A stretch of DNA of 64,000 nucleotides from assembly GCA_032164295.1 (NCBI GenBank), contig JAJHTX010000001.1:2170001-2234000 (forward strand), given 5' to 3'. The notes beneath the pieces are model-generated. The model was not told the DNA's origin. It did not search any database and saw nothing but the letters and a program-made list of their open reading frames with translations. The DNA is from Inonotus obliquus (Eukaryota > Basidiomycota > Agaricomycetes > Hymenochaetales > Hymenochaetaceae). Below are positions 23,193 through 34,471 of the stretch, piece after piece. The translations under genes and the position numbers were made by a program. Every line of letters starts with the position of its first letter. Positions within the stretch are counted from its first letter, which is position 1.

Positions 23193-26100
23193 ATGCCGTC
23201 AGCCTCCCAACCATCAGAATACATGCCAGAGCCAGATCTTCATCCGCTTTACCCTGTGCCGTTCGAAGTAACGCGTCTGCTGTCGAACAGCTCAGGATTG
23301 AGCCCGGCACAAAAGTCCACGCTCGTTACACATTGCATGACGCGTGCCTGTGTCTTTGCAGACCTGGCCTTCTTTCAATACATCCTGCACGACCCGCAGG
23401 CTCATCCCTTCCTGGATCTCAATTATCAAGATGAGGACGGGTTAGTCTATGTCAGCGTCATTGTAGAAGGCTTCGGATCTGAATCTGAGAGAGATGTTGA
23501 AAGAGAGGAGTGCATTCGTCTGCTCATCACGGAAGGGGCGGATTTGAATATTCCCGACAAAGGTTTGCTGCAAGATCATTTCTCGGCTGATATTTCTAAT
23601 AAGTACATTCGTAGCTGGATGGACTCCGCTTCACCATGCCGCGTTGTTGGCCCCTCCGACGCTTATATCGTACTTGCTCACCCATGGCTGTTCCCCGTTC
23701 ATAAAGACCTCACGGGGAATGACCGCTCTGGACATAGTAACCGCATATGCTGTCATTCCGGGGCGAGAGGACGTTGCTCTGTTCCTTGAGGAGGCAATGA
23801 AAGGGGAAGGATGGCAAGGTAGCAAGCTGAACGTCAAACGTCACGTACTGGATAAGAAGCTGAAAGAAAGGGAGAAACGATACTCGGAAAGAAGAGCGAT
23901 TGCGAAAATTCTAGATCTTAATGGTGATACGCGTTGGTGGGGTGAGAATGGTTTGTTTGGGTTCCCGGCAGAAGACTCCGAAGATGAAGATGATTCTGAG
24001 GAGCAAGATGACAGCTTATATGTACGTCGCACCTACTGGCACGCTGCTTAAACTTATTAGTTCTCGTATAGACCCCTCGACCAGACTTCTCGTCCATGCT
24101 GGTGTTTTCACTGGCGTCATTACCAGGAATCTTGGATTCAATCATAACTAATTTTGCGCCTTCAAGGCGAAATTCCACCCCTGCCAACGCTTTGTATATG
24201 TTGGCACGGTTTGCTTGTCTAACTTGCGACCATACCTGGTTAGAGGAGCTAGTAATGGGCGCAGCAGATGCTATCGAAGATGTGGCCTTCGTAAGTACGA
24301 AATGCGCTCACGATGCTTTGAATAGGCTGACGTGATCTAGAACCATCCCGACGATCTGAGCTATTCGATCTTCTGGTTGTACAACTGCACCATCTGGCTG
24401 CACCTCATGCGTTGCGATTCAGCGATCAGTGAAACTTGCGAACTTGTAGGGTCATTTGAACTTATCGAAGAAATTATCAACACTGTCTATGGTGAAGCTT
24501 CTTGGGTTATAGTCTACTGTGTTGATGCTAAAAGGTACTCACTAATAGTTCTCATAATTCGTGTCGCGGAGCGTCGTATCGATAGCCTCATTGACACTGC
24601 GTTATTGGATTATTCACCGCCGGAAGCTGAGCTTGGACAGGTGCAATTCGAATCAGAATGGTCCATTTTTCGATCCCCTTTCGCAAAGAAAAGAGTGACT
24701 TCCCAAACTATCACGCCTTCATCCACCGCGGCTTCATTACGGAGCAGTCGCCCGGATTCTCCTACTCCAGGTACATCTCGGCCGACATCTCCAGTACCAC
24801 AACAGGGTGCCTTTATGCCACTGACACTTAAGGGAATTTTCTCATCAGGCAACCCGACAAGTCGCAACCGAGTAGCATCCACGGCTTCCTTACAGTCATT
24901 TCTCAATGAAGGACCGCCCCCGTCGCAGACTCCTCAAGAGTTGGTTGTCTTCCTATCAGCCCTGCATGCTCTTCTGGCGGATAGCGGCATAAATCCTGCG
25001 ATTATCACGCAGTTGTGGTCACAAGTGATGTATTGGACATCGTGTAAGTCCATACTTCTCCGAAGGACAGGGAAGACTTATAATCGTATAGCAGAGACGT
25101 TCAATAGGATATTAACTCGCAAACGATATCTGTGCAGGTAGGAGCGGCATATTAGGTTCGAATACATTCAATTCTGACCGATATTGTCAGATCTCGTGCG
25201 CTTCAGATTGGCATGAATCTCAGTGTTGTAGAAGAATGGCTATCAGACGTCGGCCTACCCAGGAGTATTACATCCCATTTCACCCCTGTGCGAGAGCTCC
25301 TTCTCTGGCTACAGGTTGGTCCTTTGGACGGTAATACTTAGAGATACTCACGCATACCCCTCCCCATGTAGTGTTTGTCATCCATGGATGACTTTTCGAA
25401 TCTCATTGCAACAATACAGACTCTCAAGAACTTAAATCCTCTCCAGGTATGATCACTTTGGTGATGCGAACATTAATTTTAAACTTACTTCATTGTGCTA
25501 GATGAGACGTGCTGTTCGGGATTACAAGTAAGCAGACGTGCCTTTTTAACTCTCCCTTTGGTCATTTACCACTCTCAGATATGAAGTCAACGAGTTGCGA
25601 ATGAGCGATGATTGTGGTCAATATCTAATGCAGCTACAAAAGGATTGGGAGCGACAACGAGTGAGACTTGGGGTGGAAGCGTTGCGGAAAGAGGTGAAGT
25701 ATTGACAGTTCTGCAAAGCAGCTGGCTAATAGCTTCGCCTCCCAGATTAATGATCTTGACGAGGACGATGACGACGACAGCTTTTCCTCGATGAATGCAG
25801 AGACAAATGAATCTTCTACTTATGAGAAGTCATATTCTGCAAGCTCCGTTGACAGCTCGACCGCAAGCAAAAGCAATGTTGATATTCTTTTCGATCGTTC
25901 ACGAGAGAAATCCGAATGGGCGCCACAGCAACCTCCAGAGGTTCTCGGAGAACTCTTAGAGTCGCGTTATATGCTACCGCTGTGTCTTCCTTCGGATCCG
26001 CGCATGCTGTCGGCCGTCGTGTGGAAGAGACTTGAGCAAGAGGTGAATCATCACAGCCATCACAGCACAGATGGAACCTCCATGAAAGACCATAAGCGAA

Positions 26101-26402
26101 ACCCAAGTACAGCTCGATTGGGCCATCGCCGTGTTCTTGATTGGGTAACAAAAGGGAGGTCCATGAGACGTGTTGGCACAGAGATACTGGATTACGTTGA
26201 TGGTTCCGCCGGGACCGGTCGCTGGAGACGCCAGGCTGACGTTGAGACGCAGGATGATGAAGCAACGGAAGGCATCAAATCACGTCGCGCTTCAACGAGT
26301 CACGGTACTGACGAGAATCAAGAACGACCGAATAATCTTCATTTGACGAGTTTAGCGCGAACTGCATCTAGAAGTAGACAAGGACGAGCATCTGGGAGTT
26401 AG
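23193..26402 (+). CDS. Ankyrin-repeat and DIL (dilute) domain protein
   Basis: Exons 23193-23562, 23615-24021, 24072-24290, 24341-24491, 24549-25043, 25092-25137, 25191-25314, 25372-25446, 25502-25527, 25579-25693 and 25746-26402 encode 894 aa. Two ankyrin-like repeats lie at about residues 60-175, including AGWTPLHHAALLAPP and GMTALDIVTAYAVI. The dilute domain spans about residues 280-620 with YSIFWLYNCTIWLHLMRCD, ETFNRILTRKRYLCRSRALQ, NLSVVEEWL and LLWLQCLSSMDD. DIL domains form the cargo-binding tail of class V myosins. This fungal family pairs one with ankyrin repeats and has no motor, so trafficking or adaptor function is inference. The tail is S/D/H-rich and disordered. An in-frame upstream ATG exists at 23016; 23193 was preferred because its context (caagatgcc) is good and homology begins after it. 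Confidence 0.88.
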
Positions 26403-26637
26403 TTGCGGTTTGAGGGATTTCTATCTTTGTTGTGCTGGTCATATCCACCATCATTTGCTCTGTCGCTTTTCTTGCATTAATTGCCACCGTTTTCTTGCGC
26501 ACTTACTTCATACAATCGGACATTAACCAATATCAACATATTAATAGAGCATTCCATGAACGAATACCGTGCCCTATCGGACAAATATGGAATGATCGAC
26601 GTTGAGATTAGTTTGGCCATATTTGTCTTCCTCCATC

Positions 26638-29055
26638 ATGTACACCCGAACTGTCTTCTGGCCCATTGATGAAAAGGAAAATGGCTACGTGTTTGGATGG
26701 AAGCATACACACAGTATCATCATAGCTGGCGCATGCAGCTTTAAAACTGTTCGTCTTATCCATCTACTCGTTGACAGGCTTTCCTGGACCATTTAGTCTT
26801 TTTTTCAGCTAAATGACGCGGAGGATGCCTTGTCCCAAGTGAATAATTCACCCTCCGCAAGTGATTCACCGCAAATGCCACTCGGGATCCTTGGTACAGT
26901 GTCGAGACGAATTATCTCCTCCACCTCCCAGGTGGATTGGCGAGATCCAATCTTCCGCCCTGATCAGTAGGTCCTCTTTGCAGGTTTGTTTTCATGAACT
27001 AACTATTCTACAGATGGGCAGTTTTATATTACAGAAGGCCGAAACACGGCTCTATGCGCCACTACAGCCTTATTGATCTCAACCTTGATATGCTGTTGAC
27101 TATTCAAAGTCCAGGAAAACCGGTTGCATCCTTGATGAATGAACATCAGAGGTCCCAAAGTTCCTTTGTGGAAAAAAGACATTGCTCTCTACGAGGAATC
27201 GACACAAGTATGATTGACCAGGTTCTCTTTTCTTACTCTTGCCCATTATTCTGTGTACTTACGCATTGCCAGATGAATAGCGCAGATGGGATTGTGATTA
27301 AACTGAAAGGCTCATTTACTAAGCCACGTTGGAGAAATCCAACAAAGTCAGCAAGCAAATTGGCGGCTATGAAGCGGTTTTGCCAAGTTTCTGCCGACAT
27401 ACTATGTTTCGTCCGAGGTAACATACTTCGCCCCTATGGACTCGGACCGTATGTCCAATCATTATTAGCCGTAGGTGAGTCATAGTTTCATGGGCCATCT
27501 AAGTATGACATCTCTAAACTTGGAGTTAGCGCAACAACTGGACCTTCGCTGCGAACAGGTTATCTTTGTACTTCGACAATCCTGGCTTCTCGGTCGCACG
27601 AAGGAAACGGGAGATAATGACTTGTCGGCGCATTATATCAGGTCCAGATCATCACTGATTCCTGTAATGTAGTACTGACTATCCCGCAGCACACAGAATT
27701 GTATTTGGCTGATTTTAAATGATATTATCATCGGATCGGCGGTTGGCGTTTTCCTCGTGGATAACAAGGATAATCTAGCGAGGCTTATTCATAACTTCGT
27801 CATGGTAAGTTTGAGTGTTTAGTCTACCAGTCGCTATCTCATTCCCGAATCAAAAATTTAGACGAGCTCCATCGCTTCGATACGACGCTCGATTTTCTGG
27901 CTGGACAATTGGCCTGCCGGGCTCAAGTTGAACACAGAGCTGAGCCGCTTCCTTTTTCTACTTTTCAACGCGTTATTGGACTCCTCAGAAAGTACGTGAC
28001 TCCCCTATTAATCATCCTCGCAACTTCTAATTATGATTTACTTCATGTAGTTGTATTGCGACTCGTTGGTCAGCTCCTTCCAATAATCATTACCGTTATT
28101 GGCATGTCAGGAGTTTTCGGAATGACCATGATCCTGGCGTTTGTTTCCGATCTTATCATTCTCTTGAGCATGCACCTATCCATGTCGTACACCATCGTTC
28201 GAGTGGTTTTCAAAACGCAACTTTTGATGGCCTATTCCCTGTTTAACTTATTTCGAGGTGCGTCCTTATTGCCCGTTGACCCGAACGGGCGATTCACAGC
28301 TCCCCAGGGAAACGCTATAATGTATTAAGACAACGTGTGGACGATTGGAATTATGATCTCGATCAATTATTGCTCGGTGCAATGCTCCTGACGCTAGTCA
28401 ACTTCCTCTCTCCAACGATAACCGTTTATTATCTGCTCTTTGCACTTGTGAGCCCTTGCGTATCCAAGCTGAAAAATGACTTTTGACAAAGGTCTTTTGA
28501 ATTTAAGATTCGACTGGCAGTACTAACATTGCAAGCCGGCTTGAAAATTGCGTTGGCGCTCCTGAACCATTTCCCTCTATTTGCCCTGACTCTCCGCCTG
28601 AAAGATCCCTGGCGGCTTCCAGGTAGGAATCACAGCCCGTTACTGAAATTCCATAGTGACTCTCTTATTTTCGCAGGCGGTATCATTTTCCGTCCTTGTT
28701 ACATTGGTCAGGCCGTTGAGCAGGGTTTCGTTATAGAGGTAGGTTCTGTCGCATGGCTCTAATGGGTATACTGTCTGACCAGCTCTAGAACTTGCCAATA
28801 ACTTTGTCAAAAATCTTCGGCCAATACAGTAGGTGCTCTTCTGACGCATGAGAACACTCTGTACTAACAACCTGTCCTTTAGACGTCCTGGGCAAGAAGC
28901 TCGCGGCGCATTATAGTCCAAGCCGTCAAATAAGGAACCTCGTGAAGGGAGACTCTTTAGATCCAATCCCCCAGAACTCCGTCCGCTACACATACGGTAC
29001 ACTTGGACTTCAACAGCGGAAAGTCCATCAGGAACAACACGTTTCACTAACTTAA
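26638..29055 (+). CDS. GPI1: GPI N-acetylglucosaminyltransferase subunit Gpi1 (PIG-Q)
   Basis: Thirteen exons (26638-26748, 26809-26966, 27014-27221, 27273-27474, 27530-27641, 27690-27804, 27862-27991, 28051-28257, 28308-28447, 28508-28622, 28677-28738, 28789-28828, 28883-29055) give 590 aa. Gpi1/PIG-Q is part of the ER complex that adds GlcNAc to phosphatidylinositol, the first step of GPI-anchor synthesis. Diagnostic segments are IWLILNDIIIGSAVGVFL, WLDNWPAGLKLNTELSRFL, the hydrophobic block FGMTMILAFVSDLIILLSMH, LFRGKRYNVLRQRVDDWNYD, DLDQLLLGAMLL and FPLFALTLRLKDPWRLPGG. Several helices are clearly membrane-spanning. The coding end overlaps the convergent Sae2-like gene by nine bases. Confidence 0.92.
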
Positions 29056-30938
29056 CAGTCCTGCCTCATTCTTCCGCCTAATGTATCTCCCTCCCACAGT
29101 GCTATTGAAGCTGTTAGAGATCATCATGAGCAAATTACACGGGTTTCTATACTCACTTCGCCTCCTTTTCAATGCGCCGGCGTTTCTTGGCATGCATCTC
29201 GGCAGCTCTCTGGTTGATATCCGCTGCTTCCTGTGTCGTGGGAAACCCGATGTTCCAGTAGTCTGGAGGTGTCTCTGCAGGAGACCACTGGAATCGATGT
29301 CGTGATATCTGCTGCTTATGTGATGCTGCCGCCTCGTCTTGTGAACGATTTTTGTGAGGATTGTAAACAGTTTCTCGACCGAGTTTTGGAGATGAAAGCC
29401 ACAGTGGTGGTGCTGGGCGACTTGGAAGAGGTTCAAGGCGATCATAGTACTATCAAGAATGTGAATGCTTCGACCGACCAAGGTGAAATAGGTATACCTC
29501 TTTGCAGCAATCGCAGTCACCTGCTTCAAGCCTTTGTCGATGCTCCCTGCCTCGTACAACTTCATCAAACTGGAAAGGTAGACCATTGTTACGCGACGTA
29601 TCAATAGTATAGAGTGCATTGATGGTTCTCCTATCATGCGCATGATTTAGTCGGCCTGACAAGGAAAGGGCACTACTCACTCCGCGCTTGCAGCATGCGT
29701 GAGTCCTCCTTCTATTTCGACTGTGTCGCAAAGCAGATGGTGGAGTTCTGGTGCATCATTAGCAAGCTCGGTTTTCAGTTTCAGTGGTCCCGAATGGACT
29801 TTCTTTCTCTGTTTGACAACGGGAGACGGAGACTGCAAGCGAGAAGTGGATGCTCTAGATGGGCATCTTTCGGACTTTGGGATTCGTAGTTTGCTTGCGG
29901 ATAAGCGCACTGTGGAACGACTTCGAATCATGTAAGAGACTGCTCTCTGTGAACCCTCGAATACTTACATCGTTGGCTTTGGTGGTGGTGGTCGACTTCG
30001 AGGCAGACACATGTTCTCTCCTGACGATTAGAAACACCGATTAAAGCATGCACATCAATGGAAGGACATAATTCACCTTCAGCCGACCGAGACGCTGACG
30101 ATCGTTTCGGCCCTGGGATTTCATTCTGAATAGAGTTTCCTTCGTCGGTGCTATCACGGAATTCGTCCCCGAAGCACAATTTCCCATCAAGTTGTTCGCG
30201 CAGCGCCTTCGCATGTTTCGACTTCGTAGAAAGCCATGATTTGAAGTCTCTCCACTTCTTATAGTCTTCCTTGTATTTCTTCTCGGCACTCTCCTTCGCC
30301 GTGGCAAGAGAATCGTATTTGCGGGATAGAACACCAAGTTCAGCGCGCAATCTAGATAACTCGGAGCAGCTAGCGTCGCCATTCAATTTTAACGGGGAAA
30401 AGGGGGGCCGGGCCGGAGTGCTTGATTTCACATCGTCTCTGTAGGAAGGCTTCTGTAAGTTTGTGAACCGATGGCCAAGTATGCATGGACTTGCCCTACA
30501 CGCTCGACGGATCGTTGTTGCAATTCATGCACCTGGCGTTTCAGCTGTTCCAGTTCCTCCCTAAAGCTTGCAGAAGTAGGAGTTCCAACACGTGAACCGC
30601 CAGCTGCCTGAGCACGAATGTAGTTGGCTTTGATGGAGTCTACTTTCCATACTTCTTGCTCGTCAAGTACTGCCTCCTCAAAGTCGTCAAAGGATGTAAA
30701 CCCAATTTTCTCTGCGACGTTGATGATTCTATTATTGAGCGTGAAAAGTTGTCTTGAGAGCTTGTCATTAGATGTGTGTGCTTTCTGAATCTGCGTGGCC
30801 TCAGGAGTATTTCGCAGGGTCAGATCGAGGATACATTGTGGTGCAAGGAGATCTCACCGATCCTTCAAGCTTGCATATAAAGTCCCTGTACTTTCCGTCC
30901 ATCTTCTCCTCCGTAGCTCTTTTGATTGTTTCTTCCAT
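29047..30938 (-). CDS. SAE2: DNA double-strand-break resection factor, Sae2/Ctp1/CtIP family
   Basis: Exons 30938-30858, 30799-30500, 30452-29969, 29909-29681, 29630-29498, 29449-29157 and 29110-29047 give 527 aa. Family members activate the Mre11-Rad50 nuclease to start end resection in homologous recombination. The N-terminal third is coiled coil (EELEQLKRQVHELQQR; ELSRLRAELGVLSRKYDSL). The conserved C-terminus has the CxxC region (LEAGDCDCCKEYYDRLEPLP), QISRHRFQWSPAETPPDYW, and NIGFPTTQEAADIN, followed by an RRRIEKEA helix and GRYIRRKNEAG. Exon 3 is read through to the donor at 29968; a possible internal intron near 30060 was rejected because it breaks frame. The gene is divergent from NSL1, with 155 bp between start codons. 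Confidence 0.87.
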
Positions 30939-31093
30939 GTTGAGTGGGAGACGCGTACGTGTTTTGGTACGATGGTAGAGATCGAACGTGATATCGCGTT
31001 ATACGTCACATGGATGTGACGATACGTGTTGCATTGAATCACGTGCGTATTCGCTTTGACTTCCTCCGCCGGACTTCGACTCCAGCAACAGGA
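30939..31093. promoter_or_regulatory. Short divergent promoter, Sae2-like / NSL1
   Basis: Only 155 bp separate the two start codons, so both promoters and 5' UTRs must share this interval. No motif is confidently recognised. Confidence 0.5.
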
Positions 31094-31938
31094 ATGGTGG
31101 ACAGCGACCGAAGTAGTGCGAGGGACGAGCTGCCTCGGGTATCTGTCGAAACTCTCCAGGACTGGCTTCGTATAAGAGAAAACTTCACTAATGCAGCCAT
31201 CGTCGCGCTAGAAGCCAAGCTTGCAGAACGTGGGCTCGCGAACCAACGACACGTCTTTCTACCTTACATCCAACAGGTCTGTACATGTTCTTCGTACTTA
31301 GCGGCGCCAGCAGCTCAGTCATTAAACAGTTTGCGGACAGAACCTTCCAAATCGCAAAGTCTAATCTACGCATAAATGGGCGAAATTTCGATGAATATGA
31401 TGATGACGAACAAGGTGAGCCGACTTTACTGACTCACTCTGCTTCTGACAGTACTGACTGCGTCCCTTCTCAAGACATGGATCAGTTTGATGAAGCTTTG
31501 GACAGAAGGGTCTGGTCGCTGTCCGATCATCGTCTAAAATGGGATTTAGAAATTGCTTTGAAACGACGTGGCGTGCCCGTTGAAGTAGAGGCGCTCATGC
31601 GCGACCTGATAGCTCAACAACGGCAGCACGATGAGAAGCTGTTGGAGGGGAAGGACGTGGGCATGGACGTGGATGATGAAGGTTTAGAGGGTGTGTTTGC
31701 TTTAGCTTCGTCGCGTCATGATTAAGTCCTTACAGCTCTGATCAGACGAGAAAGGCATGCCAGAGTTGAATTCTGAACTAGTCGAGCTGAGTGCTGAAGT
31801 TCAACAGGTCCTGTCTGCGCTATTGATTCTCCGCACATCTCATGCTAATCACCACTTTCACAGATAATACCAGAGCAGCTCGAAAGGACTCATAGAGTCA
31901 GAGAGGTGGATGCAGAGATTCACAATCTACGGTTGTGA
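31094..31938 (+). CDS. NSL1: Kinetochore MIND/Mis12 complex subunit Nsl1 (Mis14)
   Basis: Five exons (31094-31276, 31330-31414, 31475-31690, 31746-31807, 31864-31938) give 206 aa. Nsl1 is one of four subunits of the Mis12/MIND complex that links centromeric chromatin to the microtubule-binding Ndc80 complex. The family signature is FADRTFQIAKSNLRINGRNF, followed by RVWSLSDHRLKWDLEIALKR and a helical C-terminus rich in Q and E. N-terminal helices precede it (VETLQDWLRIRENFTNAAIV). The start was set at ATG 31094 because upstream in-frame sequence lacks homology. Confidence 0.85.
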
Positions 31939-32273
31939 TGTAGTCAAAGGTTTTCTGTCATTGATTCACTGTATCAATTCGGGCCAGCAGTTCTCTATTT
32001 CTGTAACACTAGAACGCCCATCGTCTATTACAACACGGATCTTGGCAAGGCAGCTTCGTGACAGCAAGGAAGATATGGAAGGTCAGCTCAAACTCCCACG
32101 GATATGTGAAGATCTTACTTCAAGCTCCTTCCTAAGTGTATAAGGATCCGACTCCTCAATTATTCCTCCATTTGACTTTCGCTCAACTGTACTTCCGACC
32201 ACCAGCTTGCCTGGGTCATTCTTTTTGACTGGAAGAGAAAAGTCTTCAGTATTATCTTTCGCGGACACCGGAC

Positions 32274-34210
32274 ATGGCTTATCTCGAAGTCACAAATGCG
32301 GTGAAGTCCATTGCCCAGCCGTCCTCCTTGATTCTACTATCACAGAACCAGATTCTCGGCTGGTGTGAGCAGGTAACACTGGTACCCTTGGACTCGAAAA
32401 CTCGCGCTGAACTTAATTGAGTAAAGTTCTCACAGGAGGGATATGATGTATCTCATCTATCTTATCCGATACAGGAGGATGCCTTGCGGCGGATTACCAG
32501 TAAGCTCGGCCAGACCAGAACGGAGTTTGCAATCGTGTCCTACAATTTTCCCGGAGGAGATGCCGATATATATCGCAAATCGGTCCAGTTACTTATTGAC
32601 ATTGGACTGAAGGCGTGCATACACTATGCTCCTCTCGTGGACGACGGAAAATCACTGCTTGTCGTTGACCTTGAGGGGAAATACGTGCCGTGAGCCGCAT
32701 CATCACTTCGTCTCTTGATGGTTCACTCAATTACCGATAGTACTACTTTTCACCTTCCCTCGAGTCAAGAGAAGCTTCACGCTTCTCTACTTCCGGTTTT
32801 GGATGCCGCCGGTCTGACATACAAGTTAAAACCATCCCAATTTCCGCCAATATCCGTATATACGTATCCACTCGTCCCAATTACTCCTGCATTCCCACTT
32901 CTGACAACGGCGCCTGCTGCCATTGTACCCGGCCAGACCGTATCCGTCGATCCGCATGTGTTGTCTGCGACCAATCTTTCATACACGAGATCTCTTGAGT
33001 TACTCAGGAGGGAAATAGGGCCACGGTTTGATCTCGAAAAGATCTGGGGGGAACACATATACTATGTATGTATTTGTTATACATCAATTGAATCAGCATT
33101 ATACTCTGATAAACCTGGTCAGGAATTTGTCGCCAGAGATGCTCCTAGTAAGCTCTATCTCGCGATAAGAAATTCTTCCTGAAGCTAATGGCGGAAAAAA
33201 ATAGAGACGATGTCAACGATGGTGAGCATTGAGGGAAGAAAAGCAATCGGGATTGCTGAATTATTGTGTCCAGGTGAAGGCGCCCTATGTGAACCACATC
33301 CCGACGATGGTGAGCAATTATTCAGTTGTCCAGGTGATTAATAGTTTATGTTCGACTTGCAGACGGGCGGTGTTGGTTATGATGAGCTGGCGCGGTTCTA
33401 TAAATACCATTTTACTGCGGAAAGTGTGAGATCTGTTCTACGGAAAGTAGGGGACGATGTTTAACCAATTTCACCCTTCAGATTACCCCACCCGATACTG
33501 AAATGATCACGGTCTCACGGACGGGTGCGGTGGACCTTCCTTCTCCAATGAAAGAATGAGCTAAGACAGGTCGTAACAGTCGGGGCTGATCGGATAATTG
33601 ACGAAATGATTTTCAAGTGTACTCACACGACGGTAGGCATTCAACAATCCATCCGAAGCTGGTTGTCCTGGTTAATAGAAGACATCGTAGACGATTGATT
33701 ATCTCCTGCCGGGGATCGAGGTAAACAGGCTACTCAAGCACTTGATTTGTTCAGGAGAGCCTAAGGTCTTGCTTTTCATTGCCTAGCCGACAGGAAAACC
33801 ACTTGAGATAGCGCTTGTAGGAGTGATAGCATTCAGAGGAGATAAACTTTGCTTCGAGTGAGCATAATACTCTACGGTGGCATTACACATTGATCAACTA
33901 GACTCGACTGCCTGCTGCTGCAGGCATATGTAAGCGCTTCCAGTTCAGTCTCGTTTACAATTGACATTGTGAATTGATCTTTTGATGGGACAGATACTGG
34001 GACCAGGCGTCAGCGCTCGTCCAGGTAGGATTTGTGTACCGATTCAGAGACAGATGATGACGAGAACATGACTAGTTGGGCCTTCTGGATGCAAATAAGT
34101 TTCCCGTAGCCGGAAAGGAAGTTGCGCAGAAAGTCCTGGACCCCTACGGACAGCCGAGCAACACGCTTATGGCGAGCTGGAAGGATAGCGAAGGGAAAAA
34201 CGTTGAGTGA
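32274..34210 (+). CDS. NTF2-like (SnoaL-type) protein with degenerate N-terminal hydrolase-like segment
   Basis: Fourteen exons: 32274-32372, 32436-32689, 32741-33065, 33123-33147, 33205-33221, 33274-33309, 33363-33425, 33482-33524, 33580-33632, 33691-33720, 33787-33857, 33924-33929, 33994-34024, 34076-34210 (395 aa). The C-terminal half is an NTF2-like fold of a fungal family often annotated as carboxymethylenebutenolidase: ATNLSYTRSLELLRREIGP, FDLEKIWGEHIYYEF, KTMSTMVKAPYVNHIPTMTG, VSRTVGADRIIDEMIFKCTH, LPGIEPTGKPLEIALVGVIA, EHIYWDQASALVQLGLLD. The N-terminal 170 residues look like a reduced alpha/beta-hydrolase and show no obvious nucleophile elbow. Function is unknown. Exons of 6, 17, 25 and 30 nt are required to rebuild the conserved domain. 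Confidence 0.78.
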
Positions 34211-34471
34211 AGACTGGCGGCAACCACTATGTAGTACTGTTTCGAAATGCTATGTTTGCTTGCGCAATGTTCCCTATGTTTGAAGAACATCGTCTTGGCG
34301 TCAGAGTGAAACTGCAAGGCAGTGCTTGAGGTGGCGAGTACACTGGATTGCTGCGGAGAGGCCTTTGCTTGGTTCTTCACGCGACTCGGCTCTTTCCTAT
34401 ATCACACTTTAAAAGCAACCACACGACCGTCACTCATCTTTCCCTCCATCACTATACTCAACGCCGGAATT

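Noticed and set aside
26481..26669. 62-codon frame upstream of GPI1
   Set aside because: No homology, overlaps the GPI1 start in another frame, and probably lies in its 5' UTR.
30006..30078. Extra intron in the Sae2-like exon 3, which would yield a proline-rich segment
   Set aside because: It shifts the following exon into a frame that ends at a stop; reading through exon 3 gives continuous homology to the CxxC region.
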